In this document: one piece after another, positions 26,130-35,242 of the stretch | Layout of the letters: the number at the start of each line of letters is the position of its first letter | Position numbering within the stretch: the first letter of the stretch is position 1 | Source of the DNA: Chloroflexi bacterium HGW-Chloroflexi-2 | GTDB lineage: Bacteria; Chloroflexota; Anaerolineae; Anaerolineales; Anaerolineaceae | Length of the DNA: 64,000 nucleotides | Assembly: GCA_002840735.1 (NCBI GenBank) | Contig: PHBY01000009.1 | Location: 62,001 to 126,000 of the forward strand | Reading direction: 5' to 3' | Translations under genes and position numbers: made by a program | The notes under the pieces: model-generated | The model's database searches: none | Seen by the model: only the letters and a program-made list of their open reading frames with translations | What the model was told of the DNA's origin: nothing

Positions 26130-27296
26130 TTATTTTAGTAATTCCTGGCCACTGAAATCCCGATCAGGGGCAACATAAGGAAGTATTTCATGATCCTGTT
26201 CGGTTAAGGATTTGCTCACAAAGCGCTGTAATAATTCACCCATCCCTGGACCCAACATAAACCCCTGGCCGCAAGTACCTGCAGCATGTAGAAACCCTTC
26301 AACATTATTCGCCCAACCTATGATCGGGAATCCATCTGGGGTCATTGGATATAAACCACGCCAGGTTCTGCGAACCCTAATATTTTGCAACCTGGGCATA
26401 ACTTCAATCATTCTTTTTGCGACCATGGGTAAGAATTCGCTTGTTTCTTCCACGTTAAAACCCCAGATATTTGGTTTCGGCGTGATGCAAAAGATGATTT
26501 GTCCGGTTGAGTGCTGGTAAAAATAAAAATTTGATGATCCAGGTTGTGGACGAATATCGACCACCATAGGGTTTAAAAAATGGGCGACTGATTCGGTAAT
26601 GGCTGCTTCGTGGCTATCAGGTTCCACAGGAATTTCAATCTCTGCTAATTTTGCCACCTGTTTTGCCCACGGTCCAGCGGCATTTATCAATACATCTGTC
26701 CCATAAGTTAAATGATTGGTTTTAACGCCTTTGATTTTTCCGCTGGAGATAATTATTTCCTCAATCGATTCATTGAAATGAAATTCAGCACCCTGGTCTA
26801 AAGCGCGTCGATAAAAAGAATGTGTCGCCAGAAGCGGTGACGCGCTGCCGTCATCCGGAGAATACGTTCCCCCTAACAAACCATCAGGATTAATATCAGG
26901 CACAATTTCCAAAAACTCATGTTTATTCAACCAATTTATATTAAGCCCGAATGCTTTCTGTTTTATTTGTAATTCTTTCAGTGTTTTTTCTTCCTGTTCG
27001 CGATAAGCAACAAAGGTGTAACCGCCCTTGTACCAATCGATATCATCTCCATACAATTCTTTCCAGGTTGAGAATATTTCAATGGATCGCAGACATAATC
27101 GAATTTTGGCAGGATCGGAATGTGTGGCACGAATACCCCCAATGGCTCGTTTGGAAGACCCCTGACCAACACTTGGGAATTTATCGATGACCAGTACTTT
27201 AAAACCGGATTTAGCGAGGAAAAATGCAGTCGGGGCACCAATTGACCCTGCACCAATGATAATCACATCATAATGTGGGAAATTCAGCTTAGTCAT
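26130..27296 (-). CDS. FAD-dependent amine/amino-acid oxidoreductase (DAO family)
   Basis: 388-residue flavoprotein of the D-amino acid oxidase/sarcosine oxidase beta group. The FAD dinucleotide motif is VIIIGAGSIGAPTAFFLAKSG. RAIGGIRATH and the C-terminal GTCGQGFMLGPGMGELL complete the fold. The ATG at 27296 is preferred; the TTG one codon earlier is possible. Its start overlaps the upstream gene by 8 bp (ATGACTAA), so the two proteins are surely made together. They likely form a heteromeric dehydrogenase for a secondary amine, imino acid or opine. The substrate cannot be read. Confidence 0.85.
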   Translation of the reverse strand: MTKLNFPHYDVIIIGAGSIGAPTAFFLAKSGFKVLVIDKFPSVGQGSSKRAIGGIRATHSDPAKIRLCLRSIEIFSTWKELYGDDIDWYKGGYTFVAYREQEEKTLKELQIKQKAFGLNINWLNKHEFLEIVPDINPDGLLGGTYSPDDGSASPLLATHSFYRRALDQGAEFHFNESIEEIIISSGKIKGVKTNHLTYGTDVLINAAGPWAKQVAKLAEIEIPVEPDSHEAAITESVAHFLNPMVVDIRPQPGSSNFYFYQHSTGQIIFCITPKPNIWGFNVEETSEFLPMVAKRMIEVMPRLQNIRVRRTWRGLYPMTPDGFPIIGWANNVEGFLHAAGTCGQGFMLGPGMGELLQRFVSKSLTEQDHEILPYVAPDRDFSGQELLK

Positions 27297-29388
27297 CAAT
27301 TAATTCCTCATCTCCATTTAATCCTGCAAAAATACCCAATGGTACTTCCATAAATAAGGGTCTTTTGGTTTGGTCGGTGACTTCCTCATCCGGAATGCCC
27401 TCTTCTCTGAAAATCCGTTTGATGATTGAGGTACAAGTTTTTGCACCGCAAGAACCCATACCTGCTCTGGTGACGGTTTTGATTTCATTGAAATCCCGGA
27501 TTCCCTGCCGAATCAGTGAACGAATTTCACCTGCTTTAACACGTTCGCACCGACACACAATCATGTCGTCGTCTACATGTTGGATGTATTGATCCATGGG
27601 ATGGGTGATTTGACTTTCCTGCATGCGTATACCAGCGATTCTTGAGGCAATTTCTCTGGGCGCTTGTAAATGAACGACTAATGTGCGATCACTGGTCGGA
27701 ATTGTGTGTACGGATAATACTTCGAATTCTCCTAACGGTTTTCCTTCAGTATCCATTGCTGTTACTAAATCTTTTTCCTGGATTGGATCACGATTGAATT
27801 CATATGGAACAGATATAATCGGCATATCAATGTTGCTGCGGTAATCTACAAGTGTGATTGCTAATCCAGGACATCCTGCCACGCATTGTTCACAAACCTC
27901 GCAACAAAAACCATCACCAAGAAATACTGGTGTGCTGCGAATATCTTTATTGTCGATATAGATTAATCCATGCGGACATAATGCTGAACAAGGATCACAG
28001 GGAATTTCCTGGGTGCAATGAATAATGGGAAATACACCCTCTTCAATTTCCGGGTATTCAACTTTCTTATTTTCTCCAGGTTTTGACTTAAGAATTTCGG
28101 ATGTGCGGTACAAGGATTCAGGCACCGATCCGACATCCAGTCCTAGTTCTTGAGCAATCTCCATTCCACGGATTTTTCCTGCGATGATCGCAGCGGATGC
28201 TTCCGCGATTTCTTCTGCATCTCCTGCAACAAAGGTTTTCATTCCATAATCGATGCCTTTTTTATAGAATTCATTAACTGGATCTAAACCGACGGCTACA
28301 AGAATACTATCACATTCAAAAGATTTTTCTGTACCTGGAATCGGCTTAAATTTATCATCTACCTGAGCGATTGTGATTGACTCCACTTTGTCTTTACCAT
28401 TTGCACTCAGGATTGTGTGCGAAGTCATGATGGGAACGCCCATTCGCATCAATTTATCTTTGTGAACCTTATAACCACCACATTCAGGTAACGCTTCCAC
28501 TAAACCGACAACCCCGATCCCTGCCTGTAACGCATGATAACCAGTGATTAAACCTACATTTCCGCCACCAATGATAAATAATTTCTCTGCCGGTCGCACA
28601 AGGTCACGGTTCACAAGGGTTTGGAATGCTCCTGCACCGTAAACTCCTGGCAAGGTATTCCCATTGAATGTGATAAATTTTTCTCGGGCACCGGATGAAA
28701 CCAGTAGGATTTCCGGATTGATGAGAATATAGTCATTTCCGTTTTTCAAGACTCCTACTTTTTTGTCTGAATACACGGCCAATGCAGTAGAATTCAACCA
28801 GATATCAACGCATGAATACTCACGTAAATCACCTTCTAATTTAGTGGCAATATCAATGCCACGGGTACCTGCAAAAACAGCTTTTGTCGAACCAAAAAAT
28901 CGGTGCGTTTGTAATACCAATTTGCCACCCAGCCGATGTTTGTCATCCAATAAAATTACCTGAACACCTGATTTACCTAATTCCAAAGCGGCAGAAAGTC
29001 CCGCTGGTCCCCCTCCAATTATCAAAACCGGAATCATTATTTCAGGGATTTTATTCATGCCAGGAATTTCTTCAATTTTTGGTAAAACTGGAAACCCATC
29101 TAAAGGTTCAACAACAATTCCTTCCCTAACTTCTTCCATGCAGGCTTTAATCGGAATGCCATCCACCATCACCATGCATTGCGAACATTGACCATTCGCA
29201 CAAAAGATACCCTGGGGAGATTGATCTTTGTGGTGATGTCCAAATACCCTGATGCCATTCGCGAATAAGGCAGCTGAAATCGTTTCTCCATTTTTTGCTG
29301 AGAGCGATTGTCCTTTCCAAAAGAAGTGGATCTCTTCTTGCTCAGGAATTGGAAGGATTGGATGTTTTTTTATTCTGTAATCTGTCAT
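27289..29388 (-). CDS. Multi-cofactor FAD/iron-sulfur oxidoreductase subunit
   Basis: 699-residue fusion. An N-terminal 2Fe-2S ferredoxin-like domain (about 10-95, FCANGQCSQC plus a later Cys) comes first. A NAD(P)/FAD disulfide-reductase-like module follows (IIGGGPAGLSAALELG at about 120, IIGGGNVGLITG at about 270). Then come two Cys-rich ferredoxin segments (CDPCSALC, CCEVCEQCVAGC) and a C-terminal BFD-like 2Fe-2S domain (VCRCERVKAG, SCGAKTC). This resembles HcnA-HcnB or sarcosine/opine oxidase alpha chains with added electron-transfer modules. It probably takes electrons from the partner flavoprotein and hands them to an acceptor other than oxygen. It is the first gene of the pair. Confidence 0.83.
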   Translation of the reverse strand: MTDYRIKKHPILPIPEQEEIHFFWKGQSLSAKNGETISAALFANGIRVFGHHHKDQSPQGIFCANGQCSQCMVMVDGIPIKACMEEVREGIVVEPLDGFPVLPKIEEIPGMNKIPEIMIPVLIIGGGPAGLSAALELGKSGVQVILLDDKHRLGGKLVLQTHRFFGSTKAVFAGTRGIDIATKLEGDLREYSCVDIWLNSTALAVYSDKKVGVLKNGNDYILINPEILLVSSGAREKFITFNGNTLPGVYGAGAFQTLVNRDLVRPAEKLFIIGGGNVGLITGYHALQAGIGVVGLVEALPECGGYKVHKDKLMRMGVPIMTSHTILSANGKDKVESITIAQVDDKFKPIPGTEKSFECDSILVAVGLDPVNEFYKKGIDYGMKTFVAGDAEEIAEASAAIIAGKIRGMEIAQELGLDVGSVPESLYRTSEILKSKPGENKKVEYPEIEEGVFPIIHCTQEIPCDPCSALCPHGLIYIDNKDIRSTPVFLGDGFCCEVCEQCVAGCPGLAITLVDYRSNIDMPIISVPYEFNRDPIQEKDLVTAMDTEGKPLGEFEVLSVHTIPTSDRTLVVHLQAPREIASRIAGIRMQESQITHPMDQYIQHVDDDMIVCRCERVKAGEIRSLIRQGIRDFNEIKTVTRAGMGSCGAKTCTSIIKRIFREEGIPDEEVTDQTKRPLFMEVPLGIFAGLNGDEELIDD

Positions 29389-29586
29389 TGAAAAACCTTC
29401 ATCGGGATTAATTTTCTAAATGTGAAATGGCTTAGTTTACTAGTTGGAGTTAAAAATAAGAATTGACCAACGTAATATTACTAAACTTTGAATGAGATTT
29501 ATACTGTAAGATTACATATATTTTTATCTTTTCTGTCATAATTATTTCGAAATAGGTTTGGTAATAAATAATTGAAATTCAATGTG

Positions 29587-29595
29587 TGATAAAAT
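29587..29595 (+). promoter_or_regulatory. Extended -10 promoter of the phosphofructokinase gene
   Basis: TGATAAAAT fits an extended -10 element 36 bp before the GTG start. The rest of the 243-bp gap (29389-29631) is A/T-rich with nothing else recognised. Confidence 0.45.
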
Positions 29596-29631
29596 TTTCA
29601 AATCCATTTCCAAATATTTGGGAGGTTTTCT

Positions 29632-30600
29632 GTGAAGAAAATAGCAGTTCTGACAAGTGGTGGAGACGCACCCGGAATGAATGCTGCGATACGAGCAGTA
29701 GTTCGCTCGGGAGTATCAAAAGGATGGGAAGTTTATGGAGTTAAGAATGGATACTCTGGGCTCCTTGCAGGGAATTTTATCCATCTAGGTCCGAGGGATG
29801 TAGGTGGGATCATGCAAAGGGGTGGCACAATGTTGGGTAGTGCCAGATCTTTGGAATTTAAGACTGAAGCTGGTCAGAAAAAAGCGATCAGAAACTTAAA
29901 TTCTATGGGAATAGAAGGTTTATTTGTCATCGGTGGAAACGGTTCGCAAACTGGATCATTTAAGCTTTCCGAGTTAGGCTTTTCAGTCGTTGGTGTGGCA
30001 TCCACGATTGATAATGATTTATATGGATCCGAAATCACGATTGGTGTAGATACAGCACTTAATATTGCACTTGAAGCCGTTGACAGATTGAAAACAACTG
30101 CATCATCTCACCAGAGAGCATTCTTGCTGGAAGTTATGGGGCGGGATTGTGGTTATCTTGCCTTGATGACAGCTCTTGCAGGTGGTGCAGAGGCAGTTAT
30201 TATCCCCGAAGTTCCAACAAAACCTGAGGAGATTGCCAAACAAATTGAAGAGGCGTACGAAAAAGGAAAAGCACATGCGATTGTAATCGTTGCAGAAGGT
30301 GCAGAATATAACGCTGAGAAATTATCGAATTATTTTAAAGATCATTATGAAACACTGGGATTTGATTTACGTGTAGCGATTCTTGGTCATATCCAACGTG
30401 GTGGCAATCCTTCTGCTTATGATCGATTATTGGCCAGTCGCTTAGGATCAGGGGCAGTAGAAGCAATGGCAAATGGCATTTACGGTGTCTTAACCGGATG
30501 GATGCAGTCGAAGATAACATATACTCCATTAGCAGACGTTGTTGTAAATAAAAAGACACTTGATAAATCTTTGATTGAATTGGCTGCTATTCTGGATTAA
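29632..30600 (+). CDS. pfkA: 6-phosphofructokinase
   Basis: 322-residue PFK that phosphorylates fructose 6-phosphate in glycolysis. Start is GTG, supported by GGGAGG 6 nt before it. Family motifs are LTSGGDAPGMNAAIRA, the catalytic STIDNDLYGSE and EVMGRDCGYLAL. The nucleotide loop reads GGNGSQTG, with Gly at the position (E. coli 104) that favours ATP over pyrophosphate. However, E. coli Asp103 is Asn, and the residue before TIDND (Gly124 in ATP enzymes, Lys in PPi enzymes) is Ser. The phosphoryl donor is therefore best called probable ATP. It is monocistronic with its own terminator. Confidence 0.92.
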   Translation: MKKIAVLTSGGDAPGMNAAIRAVVRSGVSKGWEVYGVKNGYSGLLAGNFIHLGPRDVGGIMQRGGTMLGSARSLEFKTEAGQKKAIRNLNSMGIEGLFVIGGNGSQTGSFKLSELGFSVVGVASTIDNDLYGSEITIGVDTALNIALEAVDRLKTTASSHQRAFLLEVMGRDCGYLALMTALAGGAEAVIIPEVPTKPEEIAKQIEEAYEKGKAHAIVIVAEGAEYNAEKLSNYFKDHYETLGFDLRVAILGHIQRGGNPSAYDRLLASRLGSGAVEAMANGIYGVLTGWMQSKITYTPLADVVVNKKTLDKSLIELAAILD

Positions 30601-30621
30601 TTTAAACATGACGAATGAAAG

Positions 30622-30657
30622 ACAAACCCCTCGAAGTTGAAGAGGTTTGTTTTTTTG
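30622..30657 (+). terminator. Terminator of pfkA
   Basis: A hairpin (CAAACCCCTC against GAGGTTTG, one bulged C) is followed by a run of seven T. It also separates pfkA from the convergent prfB. Confidence 0.8.
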
Positions 30658-30673
30658 TAATCAACCTGGGATC

Positions 30674-31760
30674 TTATTCAATATTGTACTTGAGGTACGC
30701 TTCAATAAATCCATTCAAGTCACCATCCAGAACCGCGTTGACATTTCCAGCCTCAAATTCTGTGCGATGATCCTTTGCTAATTGATAGGGGTGTAGCACA
30801 TACGACCTGATTTGACTTCCCCATTCTGCTTTTTGATATACCCCACGTAATTTGGATAATTCCTTTTCCTGTTCCACTCTTCGTATTTCGAGTAACTTGG
30901 CTTTTAAAACACGAAAGGCGTTTTCGCGATTCTGTAACTGAGAACGTTCATTCTGGCAGGTGACAATGATCCCGGTTGGAATATGGAGTAAACGGATCGC
31001 GGTACTATTTTTCTGAACATTTTGCCCACCCGCCCCAGAAGATTTGAAAATGTCAATGCGAACATCTTCCTGTGGAACATCGATCGGCATATTGTCCTGA
31101 TCAATGTCTGGTAAGATCTCAACCTGAGCGAATGAAGTATGCCGGCGATGCGCTGCATCAAATGGAGATAATCTTACTAACCGATGAACTCCTTTTTCTG
31201 ATTTCAAGTATCCATACGCATACCTGCCATCAATCGCGATGGTTACACTCTTGATGCCTGCTTCTTCACCCACTGATCTATCGAGAATTTCCGCTTTAAA
31301 ATTATTCTTTTCTGCCCATCTCAGATACATTCTTTCCAGCATTTCAGCCCAATCCTGAGAATCGGTGCCACCAGCACCAGCGTGAATTGCCAGTAAAGCA
31401 TTTCCATGATCGTATTCCTCTGAAAGCAGCGTGCTTAACTCCAATTGGCCAAGTTTGTGTTCTATATCTACCAATTCTCTTTCGAGATCGGGACGAATCG
31501 ATTCGTCACCTAAAAGAGCCAAATCATGTGAATCAGTTATTTGTAATTTCAATTTCTCTAAATCATTAATTTCTTCACGAAGATCAACGATTTTTTTTAA
31601 AATACCCTGAGCTTTTTCGCGATTCTCCCAAAGGTCAGGGTTTTCAGCCAGTTTTTCTAACTCTGATAATCTTGACTTTTTTTCAGGTAAGTCAAAGATG
31701 CTCCAGTAGATCGTTAATTTTGGCATTACTGCTTGCCAGGCGATCAATTATATCTTGCAT
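30674..31760 (-). CDS. prfB: Peptide chain release factor 2 (with +1 programmed frameshift)
   Basis: RF2 ends translation at UGA and UAA. The true start is ATG 31760 (MQDIIDRLAS). After 22 codons the zero frame meets CTT TGA C (31697-31691), and a +1 shift continues as LDLPEKKSRLSELEK, giving 361 residues. The later domains show the RF2 tripeptide SPF (RLSPFDAAHRRHT) and the catalytic GGQ (SGAGGQNVQKN). Reading only the long frame, as a naive call would, loses the real N-terminus. It lies directly downstream of ftsY (12 bp). Confidence 0.95.
31691..31704 (-). promoter_or_regulatory. prfB +1 recoding site
   Basis: The minus strand reads GGAGCATCTTTGAC: a Shine-Dalgarno-like GGAG three bases before the CTT-TGA-C slippery stop. 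This matches the known RF2 autoregulation signal, in which low RF2 lets ribosomes pause at UGA and shift +1. Confidence 0.95.
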
Positions 31761-31771
31761 AAATACTCCAA

Positions 31772-32680
31772 TTAAATCAACAATCCGTCAACAAAAGCTA
31801 CCGGATCAAATTCTTGAAAATCTTCTGGTTTTTCACCCAAACCAGCGTAAATAATGGGCAAATTAAGTTCTTTTTGGATTGCGAACGCCATTCCACCTTT
31901 TGCAGAGGAATCCAGTTTTGTGAGAATGACACCATTGATATTGACAGCTTCCTTAAAGGCGCGCGCTTGCATCAATGCGTTTTGACCCGTTGTCGCATCC
32001 AGAATTAACCAGGTTGCGTGCGGAGCTCCTGGTAAAGCTTTACTGATAACACGATTTACTTTTTTCAATTCTTCCATCAGATTGAAACGAGTGTGCAATC
32101 TACCAGCGGTATCAACAAACACCAGATCATATTGCTTGGAAATGCCTGCCTGAACTGCATCGTATGCAACAGCTCCAGGATCTGCATTCGGTTGGCCAGC
32201 GATGACCGGGATGCCTAATCGATCCCCCCAAACTTCCAGTTGTTCAACGGCTGCCGCACGATAGGTATCGGCTGCTGCAAAGAGGACCCTTTGCCCCTGG
32301 TTTTTGAATTTCTTGCCCAGTTTCGCCAGGGTTGTGGTCTTACCTGAACCATTTACTCCTACAACCATGATGACAGCTGGTTTTTGAGCGGAAAAATCAG
32401 GGATTTCCGGCACAATTAATTTAGACTGAAGTTCAAGTGCCAGATGTTGGCGTAAATCGGCTGTGGTAATGATTCCTTCATTTTCAACTTTATTGATCAA
32501 ATCAGCGATGATAGTACCCGTTGTTTCAATACCGATATCAGCCTGTATCAGCACAGATTCCAGTTCATCCCAGGTATCTATTGTAATTTCAGTCGCTCCA
32601 AAAAAGTTTGCCAAACGTCCAAAAGCTACTTTTCTGGTGCGCTCCAAACCATTTTTCCATTTATTGAGAAAATCCGCCAT
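31772..32680 (-). CDS. ftsY: Signal recognition particle receptor FtsY
   Basis: 302-residue SRP GTPase that docks ribosome-SRP complexes at the membrane. The N domain (about 1-90) is followed by the G domain: GVNGSGKTTTLAKLG, DTYRAAAVEQLEVW, DTAGRLHTRFNLM, TKLDSSAKGG and GLGEKPEDFQEFDP. The acidic A domain of E. coli FtsY is absent, as in many bacteria. It begins at the ATG at 32680 and is followed by prfB. Confidence 0.94.
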   Translation of the reverse strand: MADFLNKWKNGLERTRKVAFGRLANFFGATEITIDTWDELESVLIQADIGIETTGTIIADLINKVENEGIITTADLRQHLALELQSKLIVPEIPDFSAQKPAVIMVVGVNGSGKTTTLAKLGKKFKNQGQRVLFAAADTYRAAAVEQLEVWGDRLGIPVIAGQPNADPGAVAYDAVQAGISKQYDLVFVDTAGRLHTRFNLMEELKKVNRVISKALPGAPHATWLILDATTGQNALMQARAFKEAVNINGVILTKLDSSAKGGMAFAIQKELNLPIIYAGLGEKPEDFQEFDPVAFVDGLLI

Positions 32681-32702
32681 AGCGTGAAATTATAACATAA
32701 GG

Positions 32703-33743
32703 TCAACTCGTGTGATGGATCGCCAGTTGTCCACAGCCTGCCTGAATATCAATACCGCGTCGAAGGCGGATCGTGCAGGGGATGCCATTCTTTTCAAGGA
32801 CTTTTTGGAATTTAATCGTCTGTTCCCTGTCTGAAGCCTGATAGATGGATTGGCTGGTTGGATTCAATGGAATGGCATTTACATGACATAATAGCCCTTT
32901 TAGTAGATTGGCTAATTTTTGGGCAGTTTGTTCGCTATCATTCTTGCCGGCAATCAATGCCCACTCGAAAGTAATTCTGCGATTGGTCTTTTCGAGATAG
33001 TATTCACAGGCGTTTATGATTTCCTGGATGGGATATTTTTTATTGACAGGCATGAGAGATGATCGATCAGAATCATCCACAGCATGTAAACTAATTGCCA
33101 GATTAATCTGTCTATTTTCGTCGGCAAAGCGTTTGATCATCGGAACCAGACCGACGGTTGAAATGGTGAATCTTCTTGCCCCCAAGCTGAAACCGTTTGG
33201 ATCACCAAGGCAATCAATGGCTTTCATCGTTGCATCATAGTTATGAAACGGTTCGCCCATACCCATCAACACAATATTGGTAACTTTTTCGCCATCAGCT
33301 TTTAATTGTCGCGCATAATATAATACCTGCTCAACGATTTCTCCGGCAGTGAGATGGCGTGTAAATCCCATTTGTCCAGTTGCGCAAAAAACACAACCCA
33401 TGGCACAGCCAGCCTGTGTAGAAATGCACAGCGTACGACGTTGGTCGTATTTCATTAAAACCGTCTCGATTGCCTTTTGATCCTGTAACTGGAATAAGAT
33501 TTTTTCTGTTTCATTATCATTCGATTTCAAGGATTGGATTGGACTCATGGGTTGAAACTCGAAAAGGTCAAATAGTTGATTTCTCAATGTTTTTGGAATA
33601 TTGGTAAATTCATCTGGTTTGGACCACAAATTCTTGTATACTCCCGACCAGATCTGGTTAACACGAAAGGATGGTTGTTTGAGATCGTTAATGATCACAT
33701 CCTGCAATTGTTCGTAAGATAAATCAAAGAATATCGTTTTCAT
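32703..33743 (-). CDS. rlmN: 23S rRNA/tRNA adenine-C2 methyltransferase RlmN
   Basis: Radical-SAM enzyme methylating A2503 of 23S rRNA and A37 of some tRNAs. The cluster motif is CAMGCVFC within TQAGCAMGCVFCATGQ. The SAM segment is MGMGEPFHNYD, and the C-terminal CTIRLRRGIDIQAGCGQL carries the methyl-carrying Cys. The preferred start is ATG 33743 (MKTIFF), with GGGA upstream; a TTG five codons earlier is less likely. It begins two bases after the stop of the HAD gene, so the two are probably cotranslated. Confidence 0.94.
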   Translation of the reverse strand: MKTIFFDLSYEQLQDVIINDLKQPSFRVNQIWSGVYKNLWSKPDEFTNIPKTLRNQLFDLFEFQPMSPIQSLKSNDNETEKILFQLQDQKAIETVLMKYDQRRTLCISTQAGCAMGCVFCATGQMGFTRHLTAGEIVEQVLYYARQLKADGEKVTNIVLMGMGEPFHNYDATMKAIDCLGDPNGFSLGARRFTISTVGLVPMIKRFADENRQINLAISLHAVDDSDRSSLMPVNKKYPIQEIINACEYYLEKTNRRITFEWALIAGKNDSEQTAQKLANLLKGLLCHVNAIPLNPTSQSIYQASDREQTIKFQKVLEKNGIPCTIRLRRGIDIQAGCGQLAIHHTS

Positions 33744-33745
33744 TG

Positions 33746-34540
33746 TTATATATCCCAATTATTGTGAAAGAGGTTATTCACCAAGGTTGATAGATTCTCA
33801 AAAACAAAATGTGGTTGGTAAGCAAAGTTTTTCAAATCTTCTGATGTGGAAATACCTGTCAAAACCAGTGCTGTGAAACATTTGGCTTCAAGACCACCCA
33901 GTATGTCGGTATCTAATCGATCACCGATCACTAAGGTTGACTCTGCTGAAGCGTTGATTATCTTCATGGCAATTTCAAACATTTTAGGTTTTGGTTTGCC
34001 AGCAAGAATGGCATTTCTACCACTACCAACCTCCAATGCTCGCAAAATAGATCCAGCACCTGGAATGATTCCTTCCGGTGTTGGAAAGGTCGTATCCGCA
34101 TTGGTGTAATAAAAGTCAACCTCCTGCTGCAAAAGCAAAGTAGCGATCTTTAATTTTTCATAATTGATCCGGCGATCTAACCCACCAACGACTGCTAAGA
34201 CATTACGATCACTATGATGAAAACCGTTTTGCTGCAATGCTTCTCTAAGCCCATTTTCTCCCAAAATGTGGACAGGCCCACCATCTGGATATTTTTCTTT
34301 TAGCAATTCGACCAATGTTGTTGCTGAGGTAATGATCTGTTCTTCTTTAACTGAAATACCAAATTTGTTAAGTTTATCCTGATATTCAGATGGGGATTTT
34401 GTACTGTTATTGGTTGCAAATGCAAATTTGATATTATGGAGTTGCAGATTTTGAAAAATCTTTCCCAAGTCACCAATGGGGGTTTGATCTCTCCATAAGA
34501 CACCATCCATATCAAATAACATCGATTTAATTTTATTCAT
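33746..34540 (-). CDS. HAD-IIA phosphatase (NagD/PGP-like)
   Basis: 264-residue haloacid dehalogenase-type hydrolase. Motif I is FDMDGVLW with both Asp. Motif II is ATNNSTKSP. A cap of the IIA type follows, then Lys in GKPKPKMFEIA and motif IV VIGDRLDTDILGG. Members dephosphorylate sugar phosphates, 2-phosphoglycolate or nucleotides; which one cannot be told. It is followed closely by rlmN. Confidence 0.88.
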   Translation of the reverse strand: MNKIKSMLFDMDGVLWRDQTPIGDLGKIFQNLQLHNIKFAFATNNSTKSPSEYQDKLNKFGISVKEEQIITSATTLVELLKEKYPDGGPVHILGENGLREALQQNGFHHSDRNVLAVVGGLDRRINYEKLKIATLLLQQEVDFYYTNADTTFPTPEGIIPGAGSILRALEVGSGRNAILAGKPKPKMFEIAMKIINASAESTLVIGDRLDTDILGGLEAKCFTALVLTGISTSEDLKNFAYQPHFVFENLSTLVNNLFHNNWDI

Positions 34541-34560
34541 TTTTATTTTCGCTTAAATAT

Positions 34561-34591
34561 AAAGCCGGATGGCTGTTAGCTGTCCGGCTTT
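34561..34591 (-). terminator. Hairpin terminator after clpP
   Basis: A 9-bp stem AAAGCCGGA/TCCGGCTTT with a 13-nt loop lies 19 bp past the clpP stop. The downstream tract on the minus strand is A/T-rich, not a pure T-run. Confidence 0.65.
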
Positions 34592-34609
34592 GTCTTAGTT
34601 TATCTGTTT

Positions 34610-35218
34610 TTATTTTTTTGCTGGAACTTCAAGTACTTTATCTACCAGACCGTATGTGACTGCTTGCTCAGCACTGAGATAATAATCTCTCTCGGTATCA
34701 CGTTCGATTGTATCTAAAGTTTGACCAGTGCTCTCTGACATAATTTCATTCAACCGAGCTTTCAAGCGTAGGATTTCTTTTGCTTGAATTTCGATATCGG
34801 ATGCCTGACCTTGTGCACCACCGAGGGGTTGATGCATATGGATGGTCGCATGCGGCAGGGCATAGCGTTGACCTTTTTCGCCGGCAGCAAGGATCACAGT
34901 TCCAAATGATGCAGTCATGCCAACTGCTACCGTGGATATCTTGTTAGGGATCATTTTCATAGTGTCGTAGATCGCCAACCCGGCGTAAATGTGACCGCCA
35001 GGTGAATTGATATACATTTGTATACTCGCTTCAGGATCTTCTCTACTTAAGAAAAGTAATTGCGCGACAGTTACATTGGCTACCTGGTCGTTGATAGGTG
35101 TTCCCAACATGATGATTCTATTTTTCAGCAGCAATGAGAAAATATCATATGCGCGCTCACCTCTGCCGGATGATTCAATCACCATTGGGATAACAGATGA
35201 AAATTCAGGGATACTCAT
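34610..35218 (-). CDS. clpP: ATP-dependent Clp protease proteolytic subunit
   Basis: 202-residue serine protease that forms the degradation chamber used by ClpX or ClpC. The nucleophile Ser is in [13 protein letters not shown], the His in [11 protein letters not shown] and the Asp in [30 protein letters not shown] precedes them. No clpX is adjacent; trigger factor lies 24 bp upstream, a common tig-clpP pairing for nascent-chain quality control. Confidence 0.95.
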   Translation of the reverse strand: MSIPEFSSVIPMVIESSGRGERAYDIFSLLLKNRIIMLGTPINDQVANVTVAQLLFLSREDPEASIQMYINSPGGHIYAGLAIYDTMKMIPNKISTVAVGMTASFGTVILAAGEKGQRYALPHATIHMHQPLGGAQGQASDIEIQAKEILRLKARLNEIMSESTGQTLDTIERDTERDYYLSAEQAVTYGLVDKVLEVPAKK

Positions 35219-35242
35219 AATCCTGATACAACTCCTTTCGTT

